Source: Prosopocoilus inquinatus (Eukaryota > Arthropoda > Insecta > Coleoptera > Lucanidae). Taken from it: a DNA stretch of 64,000 nucleotides. Below, in pieces: positions 45,931 through 58,458 of the stretch (its first letter is position 1; each line of letters begins with the position of its first letter). The stretch spans positions 26,995,001 to 27,059,000 of the forward strand of contig CM069877.1 in assembly GCA_036172665.1 (NCBI GenBank), read 5' to 3'. Both the position numbers and the translations under genes were made by a program. Below the pieces are notes generated by a model. The model did no database searches and was not told the origin of the DNA. It saw nothing but the letters and a program-made list of their open reading frames with translations.

Positions 45931-46454
45931 TTTTGCGTGAAGGAATCTGTAACATATATGTAAACTTTTTCAAGTTTTTTTATGAAGTTCGAAGATTTTT
46001 AAAGTTCTCAGTTTATTTGTAATAAATATCATATTGCAATATAGGAAAATAAAAAGATAATGCATTTAAGTGATTGTCACATTGTGATATTTAGATACAA
46101 ACGTTTGACATACAGGTAATTAAAATAATGCATTATAATAATAAAAAGGTAACATATTAAAATAAAATGAGAGTAACATTCGTAATTTGGTGATATAATA
46201 GTCACTGATTGTTAGCCAGACGCGACCTGTCTAGAAAAATGGTTAAAAACTTATATAATGAGTAGAATACAAATATGGACATGTATTGTTTGATATTTTT
46301 GGAGAAAATTTTATTGTAGATTTGTTTAATCTGAAAGTGAAAAGATGCATAATATTTAGTTTGTGGGATATCCTGTAATAGTGTTCCTGTTTCATGTACC
46401 GTATTCACACACATCCAAACCACACACTGTCTTTGAAGAAGTGTAATATTATAT
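45931..46454. other. unassigned AT-rich stretch
   Basis: No supported gene or repeat. Confidence 0.4.
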
Positions 46455-46461
46455 ATTGAAA

Positions 46462-46770
46462 TTAACTGCTGTTAAAATCAGAACTGATATCGTCTGAGTC
46501 TTCTCCAAGATGGACTATGAGAGGATTTATATCATTTTGATCAAAACCTACTTCTCTATCCCACCATTTTTTTCTTCTGTTTCTGTATGCCTTATATAAT
46601 TTGTCCATATTTCTGGTGTTAGGGTTGCTAAAGCTTCTTGCCACATTTTTAGAGCAGCTTGTGCACCATATCCATCTTTGCTTACGTGTTTATTTGCTTT
46701 TTGTAATTGCCCAAATATATTCTATCGGGTTGAATATGCAATGGTATGGTGGAATCGATACAAGTATGCC
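46462..46770 (-). pseudogene. C-terminal relic of a DDE_3-type transposase
   Basis: Minus strand in two frames: PPYHCIFNPIEYIWAITKSK (the NPIE segment with the third catalytic acidic residue), then AALKMWQEALATLTPEIW and the acidic tail KKWWDREVGFDQND with LGEDSDDISSDF. The rest of the transposase is missing. It belongs to the insect IS630/Tc1-like group. Confidence 0.65.
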
Positions 46771-46801
46771 AGGTCCCCGCAACAAGTTGGCGACACTGTA
46801 A

Positions 46802-47749
46802 AATCTTGCGCTGTTAAGCCCGGAAGAACAAACCACCTAGCCCCGTTTTGAACCCAAAACGAAATACTCCCAACCAGAAAATTCCTCCGCTAGGTTCGCA
46901 ACAAGGAACGCAGAGTCGTGCGAAAAACGAAGACTCATAATTTAGCGGCCAACAAGCAAGGAACGAAAGTACATTAGCGAAAACGTAACAATTTATATGA
47001 CTCTAAAAGGAAAAAAAAAGTCATTTCTGCTGCCTACGTTATACAGTAAGCAAAGCATCCCTCTTCGCTGAATTCGTCGCCGAAAATTCGCGTAAACTTA
47101 ACCCGGACCTCGCCAGTGGAAAGATGTACGTCCGTGGGATGGCGTCAGGCACACGTTTCCGTTGGAAAAGAAGAAAAGTTGGTATAGTCTTAATCAAATT
47201 GCTCCGGAACGGGATGTCAACAGAATTGCTGCATTAGTCCAAAGACAGGAATGGTTGAAACTTTTTCTCTCAGCAAAAGCAGGTGGAGAATGTAATGACT
47301 CTTGAAGTTCAAACGATGCTCACGAGGTTAAGCGGAGTGGCAATCACCCTGCGCTGATTTGGTCGGTAAAAATCTCCCCAGAACTACTTGCTATATAGGA
47401 GATAAAATGTGTAATTAACGATCGCGAACAAGAAACGCACGTGGAAAACAAACAAGCAACAAGATGAAAAACAAAATGGTGCTTACACCACTGATGAACG
47501 CGCAAGCCGAGAAAGGCTTTTCACGTCCAGCAAAACCGCAGGAAATTGTCCCCTATCCCCGTACCGAATGCGCCATCTTAGTACCTTATAATTCTTGTCT
47601 CGTGTTTGCGATTGTTATGAAAAATCATTATTTTGAAGTCGTGCGTCCAAATGCTGCGGCGTCCATATGGCATCTTTGCTCTGCTCTGTAGGTTAGGAAT
47701 TCTACTGAGATTGGACGACTTCTCTCATTTATTTCAGTTCCAATTCGAC
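46802..47749. other. unassigned stretch
   Basis: No gene that I can name. Short plus-strand open frames near 47464-47986 overlap the antisense of the BEL/Pao relic or lack motifs. Confidence 0.4.
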
Positions 47750-48527
47750 GTGCCCTTTCAATGTCATAAGTCAATCCACAATTCCAACTTGTTCTTTACC
47801 ATTGTTAACACAAGTATCAATATTTTCCTCAGGCTATTCCTCAATGGCAAATATTCCCAAACTATTCCTCCTTTCTTGAGCTGCCAAAGCCTTCGAATGA
47901 GTTGTTTAGCAATTATCGTGAGCAGATCGATTAACTCTAATGGGTCAAATATTTTCGCTGGTGTCGATAAACTAATAATTTTGTAAAAAAAAAGTATAAC
48001 TCATATAAAATTGAATCTAATACTGGATTCCATATTACGCCTAACATTTTGGTATCATGCGTATGATCTAACTGTACGTTTTTTGATTCGTTAACCTCTG
48101 TGGTTTCACTGTAGTTGCAAACCCATTTGTGAGGCGTAAACTTGTGATTTCCACAATATTATACGATCATCTTCTGAAGTCAAAATTTGTCTAAACATTT
48201 TTTCGGCGTCCGCAGCAATCAGGAATGCATCTGTCTAAATCTCAGTCACTAAATAGATCTTTTTTATACGGAACCAACGATTTGTACTTCGTTTAGTGAT
48301 AGACCAATACTCGTTTTTGCGAATGAATTGAATACGACACGTATTTTTGTAGGTAATTTTATTCCAGGTCCAGCTGAGGTATTCCCATCGTTGCTTGTTC
48401 CGCTTTCTTCCTTGACAACGTCTGCCTTAATCCCAATCCTATTTAAGAATTTCTTTTGAATTCGTTTCTTGGTTTCATCTTTTATCGTCCTTGTTGCTTC
48501 CGAAGTTTCGCACTTAAATAATTGCAT
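47750..48527 (-). pseudogene. BEL/Pao reverse transcriptase relic
   Basis: Minus strand. KLPTKIRVVFNSFAKTSIGL with SLNEVQIVGSV (48370-48264) is the BEL/Pao RT start (relatives read RVVFDASAKTS). Further down, in a shifted frame, SLSTPAKIFDPLELIDLLTI with IAKQLIRRLWQLKKG (about 47990-47850) is the conserved linker after RT. The catalytic YxDD region is missing and many stops are present. Confidence 0.75.
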
Positions 48528-49714
48528 TAGTACGAGTTTGTCTTACATACTTGTAGAAAATGATATTTTTGTTGTAACTTCAACAATAGGTGCTTTCCTT
48601 TTGCAAGGAATCTTATATCAGATCAGATAAACCTCACTTCCGTTAGCACGAACAAGTAAGGTTGAATGTATATTTCGGCTTGGCAACTAATGGAAGTGCT
48701 CGAATGACAAGGTAGGAGGTAGAAATCTCAGTTCAGCGCCACTTGTTCATGCCAATGGAAATGACGTTTATGTGATCTGAGGTAAGATTTGCGGCAAGAG
48801 AAACGCAGCTATAGTGTCAGTCCAAAAATTATCTAAACTTTTTATGCTTATTTGCTAAAATTATCGTATAAACTAAAACAAACGGTTTTACCGTATAAAT
48901 ACGATAATTATCGTACATTTCACAACACTGCTCCCTCTCCAATGCGACGCTCCCCACCACAGTACCACCTACACTCACCGAGCGGTGACCTTTGAAAATG
49001 TGTTAATTTAGTTTTGCCCCAGATTGCATATAGTACTTCACATGACACGACTGTACTAATGTTGGAAGAAATAATTGAAAAGAACAATTCTTTTTAACAA
49101 AAATCAGATTTTTATTGAGAAATCTAGACGTATGCTGGATACGTTGTCTCCATCGACACCAACGTGCGAATAATTGTGGAAACCTATTTATAAACTTGTT
49201 ATTGTTAATCTCTCCTTAGCCAACGATCTTATTTTAGTCATGGCAGAGCCTTAGTTTAACGTCTGATTAAGGAATTGGAAATTATTGTGATGGTAGGTAC
49301 CGGGTTAACAACATGAGGACACACGGTATTTTGACGCATGTATACGCAGAATATGATTCCCATAAGGTTCCTTTATTAGCGTTAAGGTATGACTTTTGCG
49401 TTCGTTTACGTTAACCTAAAGAAAACACATTTTTCGTTTTGCAATAAATCTGCTTGTATAAGACGTTAGATTATTCATTTGTATTACATCTTTGTTTTAT
49501 TGGCAACTTAAGATGTCTAACGTTTTAGAGCTGTTGGCAATTCGTTTAGACAAACCGTACGAATTTGGATTTCGAATCTCTCTGTCAGTAGCGTATTCTG
49601 GTCTAGATTAAAAGCCAGAGCTCGATTTCCAAACAGTTTCTCACGGCTTACTCGAATGGCGCTTACTTAAGTCTTAGAGTAATTGTCAAAGTCGGTCTTT
49701 GTCGAAGTCGGTCT
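48528..49714. other. unassigned stretch
   Basis: No supported gene. It contains ATAATTATCG and ACGATAATTATCGT palindromic words near 48860-48915. Confidence 0.4.
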
Positions 49715-50100
49715 GGGGCCTTATTCTCAAATCAGCAAATGTGCATGTCGAATGCGACATAGCTAAAATGTCTACTGAAGCTAATTCTCAAATGTCGCGT
49801 ACGACAAATTTTCGACATTTTTAGTAGAGGTATTGTAGAGTGGTCAAAACCACTCTACATTTGTCATGTCGTGTACGATACGAACAGAACGAGGTTATTG
49901 ATTTCGTGCATTAAATTACGGCAGAAGAATTATTTATTATTCAAAATTGAGAAGAAAATGAAGTGGCTACGATGAATTTCATACGTCTTTTGTGAATTTT
50001 CCACTTAAAATTACTACATTATTCTCAACCTGCACTAAATTACTTAACAATTCTTTCTGTCGCGCACTACAATATTGTTTTTTATTTGTTTCCATAATTT
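49715..50100 (-). mobile_element. PIF/Harbinger end fragment with Myb/SANT start
   Basis: CTG followed by GGGCCTTATTCTCAAATC at 49712-49732 matches a Harbinger tip, with repeated CGACAT words inside. On the minus strand, ATG near 50093 opens METNKKQYCSARQKELLSNL then SGKFTKDV and a stop, the start of a Myb/SANT-like Harbinger protein. No second end was found. Confidence 0.55.
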
Positions 50101-51145
50101 GCTGTCTGGATGCACGATAGAGCCCTCTACTCCACTGTCGTATGCCCGCTGTCTTGTTGTGGAGTGAAAAGACTTCGTTTTTCTAAGGTTTATTTTCTTA
50201 GCTACACTTAACACTTAAAAATAAAATGAAAGAGTCGGAAGAGAAGTTAACTGTACGCGAATGAAAGAAGTAATGTTCATATTGAATTGGAATCAGTGGT
50301 TTTTATAAACTAAGCCCGGATGATACGGCGGGGGAGAGTACGTGATACCTCGCTGTATCATCCCCTAACTTGATAAACACAACACTTGTCATTATGAATG
50401 CGTGACAGATATCCTGAACCTATCTAAGTTTCCTTTCTTAACAATAGAAATCTGTATGCGAATACTAATTAGTTTTGAATCTAAGGGTTTTTTTTTAGAA
50501 AAGCACGTTTTCCCTTAATGTTCAGGAAGATAATAAAAGTGACACTTCCAAAATCTTAGCTATTGTGAGCTGAAATTAAGAATGCAAAGTTATGGACGAT
50601 ATCTTATTAAAAATACTAAGAAAGCTTGAGCGACAGAAAGTGAGGTAACAGTTAAGCAAAAAGTAAAGCACAATAATCATATTTTAGACGTTGGAATATG
50701 TGATCTCAAAGTAACATTTGGTTGCGATATGAATACTTAAAACTGAAGAGAGGAAATTTTTACATATTGCAGTCTGATACACAATATTCTTTTACTGTTT
50801 GCAAATAAAAAAAATTTCGGAGGTTCCACTTGTTTGGAACTGTTGATATGTGCAAGAGAGAAATACTAGCAAGGTCGCAACGCTTTCCTATAGTCGACAC
50901 CGTCATCGCGCTGAGTTCCGCATTCAAACCCATTTCGTAACGTTTCGTAATAATAATCAATAATCACTAATATCCTTTAGTAATTATTTTATTAAAAATT
51001 TTAATTCACTGAGGGAATTAATATTACGTTTACTTAAATACCGCCCTACCTTAAGCGAATCAATCGAAGAGGCGGCCAGCGTTGTAAATGAAAACGCAAT
51101 TTATTTATTGTAGAAAATAAAACGATGGATGACGATGATGTGATG
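50101..51145. other. unassigned stretch with a short hairpin
   Basis: No supported gene. A hairpin at 50319-50362 pairs GATGATACGGCG with CGCTGTATCATC around a loop of about 20 bases. The 66-codon minus frame near 50760-50960 has no motif. Confidence 0.4.
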
Positions 51146-52440
51146 AAGATAAAAGTCCTGAAAGACATATGAAACTGTATTTGACTATGCAGATGAATGA
51201 AATTAATAGAAACCGCATTTGGAAACAACTTTCTAGACTATAAAACAAAAGAATAAAAAAGCCCCAGAAAATAGTATCGAAATTAATAGATTACGGACCT
51301 GATGCTGAAGAAGTTGAACATGAGAGAGACGATTTGCAATACCTTCGTACCATCGAATTACAAGAGTTGTAACTTGACTAACCAAGAAGGAATTTAATTA
51401 CAAAGCAAAGAATCGGCAAATTTCTAAATACTTGTACGAAAGAGAAAGGTGCGACAGGCTAACAGTGAGTATATTCGGAAAGGTGGGAAAGCGACAAAAT
51501 AATACACTATGCTATAATTTAGTTAAAAATATATTATATAAAACCAATTTTTATTCTAATGCGACAGAATGAATCAGTGGCAATAGATTGATTTGAACGA
51601 GACACCAATTTAAAAATAGAGCGGAGTAGTCTCTTTATTTATTTTATTTTTATTTATATATTTAGACAATGGATTTTTAGGAGCAAGTCCAAAGATGGTG
51701 AAGTTTTACACATTACTTTCCTAATCTGTTTTTTTTTTAATTATGTATTTCTTACATATACGTAGGTCTGATCCGCAATGTTGCTTTGGTTGAGGTCAAA
51801 CGGTTGTTTTCATTGTCAAAAGATAATGTAACCCTGGAAGAAGCTTGTAGGACAAAAAAAATGTCTTCAGCTTAAGGATAATTAATTATCCTTAAAAAGA
51901 AATCATGATTATTATCGGGTATAAACGCGAATAGTATCTGCACTATACTATTCGCATATCACATATTTTTTTTCCATTTCAGGTGCAATGGCAATTGAAT
52001 ATTACAAAAAGAAAAAATTGTTATCTTAAAATAATTTTTATTAATTAAAAAATTTTCTGTGAAAAATTAAAATAGATATACCATTTTGGAACAAATTATT
52101 TCCTAAATTAACATTAACTGAAACACTTTTTTGTCCGATGAAATCTGTTATAAAAAATATAATTATTTTGTTGCGGATACTTGAAAAAAATGAGACTGAT
52201 GACGACGTTTCGCTTGTGTAAGGACCTTTTTCTTGGAGAAGCAGACTCTGAGGGATCCGGTGAATTCTCACACTCGGAGCCGGTGAGCGTTCTTTGGTAG
52301 ACTAATTTCAGCTTCTTCATTCAGGAAAATTTATAAATTTTCCTGAAGAAGTATCAAAGTGTTATTACTGGAGAACGGAAGTCCGTACAGGAGACTGGTG
52401 GAAGGGAGCCGTAGGATTTGGCGATAACGCACTTTCGCGT
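51146..52440 (+). repeat. large inverted repeat, left arm
   Basis: About 1.3 kb matching the reverse complement of 55945-57214 at roughly 85-90% by eye. Landmarks include ATTACGGACCTGATGCTGAA against TTACGGACCTAATGCTGAAG inverted, CGACAGGCTAACAG, and a 28-base perfect palindrome at 52321-52348. It contains the same foldback family as 20280-20780 (TTGCGGATACTTG ... GACGACGTTTCG). Confidence 0.85.
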
Positions 52441-52835
52441 TCTGCCTTGATTTGAATGCTGAGTCTTCAACTCATTCGCAATTTTAAGGCGCATTTTTCG
52501 TCCAGTAATTATAATCGTCGGCCTATAATTTGAAAATACTTAAAAATGTAATTACTTACTTAGAGTGAGGTTACATTGTTTTAATAAATTCAGGCTGGTT
52601 TAAAATTTTGATTGACCGGAAGATTTCTTAATCGAATTAATTCAATCTGTAATTTGTGAGATCGATTCTTTTTTAATACTTAGTGAAGATGAATATGAAC
52701 TCACGTAAACCGAAACCTTTTAATTTCCTTCCGCATGCAGAAATTTGCCAAATGTTTGAGACTTCCGACAGGTCTTTTTACCTGTTTGCAAAAGTCATTA
52801 CGATCTGTTCATACGCATCATACGAATCAAACATA

Positions 52836-54403
52836 CACTCGGGGACAAAATTGTGGGTACGGAAGAGGGTTCTGTCGTATTTGAAAAAGATATATACACA
52901 ATTAAAATATAAACAACTATAATCAACTGAACTGTTTATTGACAACTAAATATAATAGCAAAAAAAGTGAAAAGATAAACGTAAAAACAAGTACTTTATT
53001 ATAACTTAATAATTTTTGAAATAAGAGGTGGACAAAATTATGGGTACAATTTCTTTTTTAAATTTGTATTACATAAATTTCACCAGAATTAATATTTAGT
53101 ATGACCTCCCTTGGCTGCAATGACTGTAAGTCGCCGTGGTATGCTGTCAATTAAATTTGTTATTATTTCTACTGGAATTTCTTCCCAAGCAGCGATCAGT
53201 TTGTTAAAGTAAGATGTGGCATTTGTTACTAATTCTCGTGAAATTTTGCCGTCTAAATAAGGAACACACACACTGAAGGACTTCAATGTAATTTTCTTGG
53301 GAATAATTCTTAGCAACTCGCGAAGTATGCTTGGGATCGTTATCCTGTTGAAAAATAAAGTCGTCAAGGTCCATCTTTTCGAGCGAAGGATACAAATTTT
53401 CTTCCAAAATTTGTACGTATGATATTCCTGTCATCGTACCTTCTATTCTAGCTAAATTGCCTATACCGCTTTTACTAAATGACCCCATACAAGAATTTCG
53501 CCGCCTCCATGTTTAACTGTAGCTTCTACCATTTTAGAACTTAAGGCTTCTCCTGCTCGCCTCCATACTCTACCTCTTCGTTTTGACCCAGAAAGTTCAA
53601 ATTTACTTTCATCCGACCACACCACTTTTTCCCAATAGGCTGGGGGTTTATTTACATGTTTTGCAAATGCTAATCGTTTTTTCTTATTTCGTTCACTAAC
53701 GAATGGTTTCTTTCTTTTTAAAAAACTTTGAAGGCCAGCCTCCTTAACCCTTCTTTTAATTGTTTTAGTAGATACGTTTATATTGATACTTTCCCTCACT
53801 TGGCGAGCACTTGCACTAGGATTTTTTCTCACTTCCCTCACAATTCGAGCATCGTCTCTTGGTGTGGATTTTCTTTTTCGCTCCCGCGATATTTTCTGTA
53901 CTATTAGTGGCCTCAATTTTTTTACAAATACGAACAGCAGCGTTTTTTGATACTTTATACTTTTTTGCTAATTGTCCGTAACTTATACCCACTTTTCGGT
54001 CTTCGACAATACGTTTTCGAATTTCCAAAGCGATTTCTTTTCTGGCAGCCATGAGAAATTTTTAGTTTAAAAACGAACTTTTTAGGACATTTCACTATTA
54101 ATTATTAACTCAATAAAAATGCCGTTTTTCAGATTAATCCACTAATATTGTGTGCACACTAGAATAGTTCTGATAAAACTAAAGCTGCATCGTTGTACAT
54201 AATTTTGTCCAAATAAAAACATCTATAAAATAAACAAAACAAACAAAAGGGATTATTCATTTATGAAATAATGCCCAATAAATGTTATTTGCACAGTTTT
54301 AAGACGCTGTTGTCGATTTATGAATACTGCAGGTATAAATGGATCAACGTTTGCGGGAAGTAACCAGCAATAGATGTCGTACCCACAATTTCGTCCCCGA
54401 CTG
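52836..54403 (-). mobile_element. Tc1-like transposon
   Basis: Tips CACTCGGGGACAAAATTGTG and, inverted, CAGTCGGGGACGAAATTGTG flanked by TA (52834-52835, 54404-54405). A second, internal copy of the motif (GGACAAAATTATGGGTAC near 53030, inverted near 54195-54210) gives the IR/DR structure of Tc1 elements. One broken transposase. It lies between the arms of the large inverted repeat. Confidence 0.9.
53089..54052 (-). pseudogene. Tc1-like transposase (frameshifts, third acidic residue lost)
   Basis: Starts at ATG 54052 with ALEIRKRIVEDRKVGISYGQ, a homeodomain-like helix-turn-helix. It then passes through three frame changes: RKNPSASARQVRESININVS (second HTH), VVWSDESKFELSGSKRRGRV (first Asp), FIFQQDNDPKHTSRVAKNY (second Asp), and finally IAAWEEIPVEIITNLIDSIP with RRLTVIAAKGGHTKY at the C-terminus. 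The segment that should hold SPDLNPIE with the third acidic residue is deleted between NYIEVLQ and the C-terminal part. It cannot encode an active enzyme. Confidence 0.88.
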
Positions 54404-54405
54404 TA

Positions 54406-55194
54406 TATTCGTTCACGACATGGTTCATGCAGAAGGTTAAACCACGTTAAACACTGACCAACTGACCTATTTTCGTGTCATCATTCAAACAGGCAGCCCG
54501 TGCGCGAGAACTTAGTAGCGGGACTCCTTAGTTATGCCAGCAGTTCTCAAACGGTTTGGCGAAAATCTGCCAATGCATTTTTCTCGAAAATTATTAACTT
54601 TCTGTTAAGGACAAATGAGTTCAATCGTAGCCATTTATAGTGATGCATTACAGATTTAAATATTTGCACACAGTAAAAGCACAGCTTGTATAATGAAATA
54701 GAATAATATTAATTATTACTCAGTAATATGAACTAAAATTAGTAAAATTAATTAATTAAAATATAATAACACAAATTATAGAGCGATGAAGTCGATGGTT
54801 ACTTGACACTGAAGCTATTACGTGGTTATAACTAGATTTTTGCATTACATTTGTTGCTCACTAATACCATTGAGAGAGTATACTAGTGCAATCAATCAAT
54901 CGATAAGGCTAGAAGAGTTGATGTCATATTTACCTGTTTATGTATACTTTTGTGTTTCTGTTAGAATTTTGAGGACAGCATAATTGTCTATTATACAAAG
55001 TGATCAAGAAGAACTGTAAGAGCATTTTCTTATTCGGCTATTTGCAACGCTGCAACCGAATATACGTTTTGTTGACTTATTTGACATAACATCAACAGCG
55101 ACAAGGGTGTAGGTTATGTCTGAATAAAATTTAACACTGCAAAGAAATTAAACTTGAAACGCAGAACAATAATCTAAAAAATTAACCAAAGGCA
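54406..55194. other. unassigned stretch between Tc1 and mariner relic
   Basis: AT-rich, with no supported gene or repeat. Confidence 0.4.
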
Positions 55195-55600
55195 CTACCT
55201 CCCATTTTGTTCCAAACATAAATCAACCCCCTTTTTTAGGCTCTCGAAAACATTGACCAGCATATTAGGAGTAATGTTTTCCACTTCTTGAACAATAGCT
55301 GCTTCCACAGTATGTAATACATTCCTGAAGATTAGTTGTTTTTCAAGTGGTCGAATATAGAAAAAATTAGTGGGGTTAGATTTGGTGACCTGCTTGGCCA
55401 AATGTCCTCACTAATGATTCTTTTATGGAAATTTTCTGGTAAATATGTTATTGTAGCCCGAGCCGTATATGGTCTTGGTGAGTCTTGTTGGAAATATCCA
55501 ATTTACCGTTTTTGATCCGTTAGTTGGTTTATAAACGATTCCAAAATATGCTAGATATACCTTTCTGAATTGATGGTGAAGTTAAAAAGACTGTCCCATA
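55195..55600 (-). pseudogene. mariner-type transposase C-terminal relic
   Basis: Minus strand with one or two frame changes: QQDSPRPYTARATITYLPEN (second catalytic Asp kept), SEDIWPSRSPNLTP (third Asp replaced by Asn), then TVEAAIVQEVENITPNMLVN and LEQNGR, the C-terminal signature of insect DDE_3 transposases. The N-terminal half is absent. Confidence 0.75.
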
Positions 55601-55944
55601 CACCCTTGAAAGCGCCAGCTGGACGCCAAGTTTAACCTATAGAACAACTTCTATATGATACACATATAAAACCGAGAGTTGGAACAACATAGAAAATCAG
55701 GAGTATTATGGAAAAGCATGAAAATTAATTGAATAGGAAGGATAAGGGCCAAATCTGTTGGGAGGGAGAGCTTTCTTATGGATTTGCGAGGACTTCTTTG
55801 CATACGAGTTCTAATATCCTTGACAACTCCTCGTTTAGAGAAGCTCTAGGCTTTTGTTTGGTTAGGCTCCCTATATTTAAGTAGCGTTCAACTACTCGCA
55901 AGCAATGTTGTTTAAATACAGCGAAAGTGACTAAAATTTCTGAA

Positions 55945-57214
55945 CGCGAAAGTGCGTTATCGCCAACTCCTACTGCTGCCTTCCACCATCTCCTGTACGA
56001 ACTTCCGTTCTCCAGTAATAACACTTTAATACTTCTTCAGGAAAATTTATAAATTTTCCTGAAGAATGAAGAAGCTAAAATTAGTCTACCAAAGAACGTT
56101 CACCGGCTCCAAGTCTGAGAATCCACCGGATCTCTCTGAGCTTGCTTCTCCAAGAAAAAGGTCCTTACGCAAACGAAAAGTCGTCATCAGTTTCAATTTT
56201 TCCAGGTATCCGCAACAAAATAATTATATTTTTTATAACAGATTTCATCGGACAAAAAAGCGTTTCAGTTAATGTTAATTTAGGTAATAGTTTGTTTCAA
56301 AGTGGTACATCTACTTTAATTTTTCATAGAAAATTTTGGAATTATTAATAAAAATTATTATAAAATAACAATTTTTTTTGTAAAATTCAATTGCACTTGC
56401 ACTTGAAATGGAAAACAAATTTCTGATATTGTACGATATATTTCGCGTTCATACCCAATAATAATCATGATTTCTTTTTAAAGATAATTTATCCTTAAGC
56501 TGAAGACATTTTTTTGTTCTACAAACTTCTTCCAGGGTTACATTATCTTTTGACAATGAAAACAACCGTTTGACCTCCATCAAAGCAGCATTGCGGATCA
56601 GACCTACATATATTTAAGATATACATGAATTAAAGAAAATAGATTAGGTAAGTAATGTGTAAAACTTCACCATCTTTGGACTTGTTCCTAAAAATCCATT
56701 GTGTCTATCAATAAAGAGACTACTCCGCTCTATTTTTAAATTGGTGTCTCGTTCAAATAAATCTATTGCCACTGATTCATTCATTTGGCGGTATTCTGTC
56801 GCTTCAGAATAAAAGTTATTTTTATATATTTTTAATTAAATTGTAGCATAGCGTATTATTTTGTCGCTTTTACACTTTTCCGAATATACTTGCTGTTAGC
56901 CTGTCGCACCTGTCTCTTTCATACAAAGTATTTCCAAATTTGCCGAATGTTCGCTTTGCAATAAAATTCTTTCTTGGTTCGTCAAGTTATAACTCTTGTA
57001 ATTCGATGGTACCAAGGTATTGCAAATCGTTTCTCTCAGGTTCAACTTCTTCAGCATTAGGTCCGTAATCTATTAATTTCGATACTATTTTCCGGGGCTT
57101 TTTTATTCTTTTGCTTTTTGATCTAGAAAGTTGTATCCGAATATGGTTTCTATTAATTTCATTCACCTGTCTAGTCAGTCATATAGTGTCATATATCTTC
57201 CAGGACTTTTATCG
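55945..57214 (-). repeat. large inverted repeat, right arm
   Basis: Inverted partner of 51146-52440. It carries the same 28-base palindrome (56035-56064) and the same order of words. Both arms keep a 68-codon frame (plus here at 56066-56272, minus at 52114-52320), of which about 55 residues agree, and a shorter frame KPRKIVSKLIDYGP. The 82-codon minus frame at 55776-56024 runs out of this arm into unique sequence and has no known motif. Confidence 0.85.
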
Positions 57215-57690
57215 TGAAGTTGTTTCTATGGAGGTTTTCATGATATGATTACGACATCTTACTTTATCGTTAAACTTCCGTGGTTAACTGAATCCCGAAT
57301 TCGGGGAAAAACGCTAGAATCTCTGTCACCCACGAATGGTTTGTATCTTAAGCTGCCCACAGACTTGCGAGCAGATGAACTAGGGAAAAGGAATGCAGCG
57401 AGCCTTTTATGAGCACTGGGTGAGCCGAGGTATTGGTCGCGAGCAGAATTAGTTGTGTTACTTCTCTACAACATGTCTTTTCAATGACAAGAAATTCTTC
57501 TTGTGTTGGTAGCAAGTGTAGCAACTATAACAATAGCCAATTCAAATAAGGAAAAGAAATCCCATTGATTGTGGGGTACTGTATAAAAAACGCAATGGGT
57601 CTGAATTAATGCTGAGCATGAAATTCCAGTGCGTTTAGTGGACAGTATAAAAAATTTACAAGGATCGAAAAGATTTCTGTTTTTTCTCTC
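57215..57690. other. unassigned stretch
   Basis: No supported gene between the right arm and the CpG-rich MITE. Confidence 0.4.
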
Positions 57691-57855
57691 AATTCTCACA
57701 CGGCAGCGCGTCGCGTCGCGTTACGTCGCGTCATTTTGCTGCCTCTAAAAGTTGCCATGGTTTTAAATGAAGTAATTCTCACTCGGCAGCATTTTATGTC
57801 AAAAAATTACATGTAAAAATATGACGCGACGCGACGCGCTGCTCGTGTGAGAATT
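57691..57855. mobile_element. CpG-rich MITE of about 165 bp
   Basis: AATTCTCACACGGCAGCGCG then TCGCGTCGCG at the left is mirrored at the right by CGCGACGCGACGCGCTGC then TCGTGTGAGAATT. A third copy of the tip (AATTCTCACTCGGCAGC, about 57774) lies inside, so a nested or half-duplicated structure is likely. GCGTCGCG repeats stand out in an AT-rich, CpG-poor neighbourhood. Confidence 0.75.
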
Positions 57856-58458
57856 GAACCTAACTCGTTTGATTAATGAATGTCGCTTTCTGAGTTATGT
57901 GTACGTAAAATATCAGGTTGGCAATGATGCTACAATTCCTTGCTACAGGAGATTCGTACATAAGCCTGCAATACATGTTTACAGTATCGAAGCAATCCAT
58001 AGACCAAATAATTCCAGAGGTTTTTGTTGGGGAACTATCAGAATATGTTGTAAGACGAATTTAAGAAATTATTTTGGAAATTAAAAAAACGATTAAAAAT
58101 TTATTGAGTTATAATTTTAGTTGAGCTTTTAAATTCCAATCATTACTTTAGAGCGTTAACCTGAGTAACGCGGGTATTTGGCAATTAGCAACGAACAGAG
58201 TTCAAGTAATAATTGATGATTCGGCTTGCAATAATGGGTGTAACTACGGGAGGGGACCAGAAGTTTTATAAACTGCAAGAAATAAAAAAAAAGGCATTCA
58301 TTCATCGATTCAGTGTCATTAACAGTCAGAGTCCCAGTTACTGTTTTAATATTCTTTTGAGTGATCGTTAATTGTACAAATGATGTGTAAGTAGAATTTT
58401 ATTAATATATTTATTTTAGTTTAAGAGTCGGCTATTTTCTCTGCTCCTGCACCGCACC
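57856..58458. other. unassigned stretch
   Basis: No supported gene. The 76-codon plus frame at 57854-58084 has no recognisable motif. Confidence 0.35.

Noticed and set aside
47464..47986. Plus-strand frames of 75 and 117 codons as host exons.
   Set aside because: The second lies antisense to the BEL/Pao relic and the first has no motif, splice sites or codon pattern to support it.
52190..52215. Possible hammerhead ribozyme core (CTGATGACGACGTTTCG), as in some retroelement ends.
   Set aside because: The CTGATGA and GAAAC boxes fall on opposite strands here, so no hammerhead can fold from one RNA.
51146..57214. Penelope-like or Polinton identity for the large inverted repeat.
   Set aside because: No reverse transcriptase, GIY-YIG, polymerase or integrase sequence is visible; only palindromes and inserted elements.
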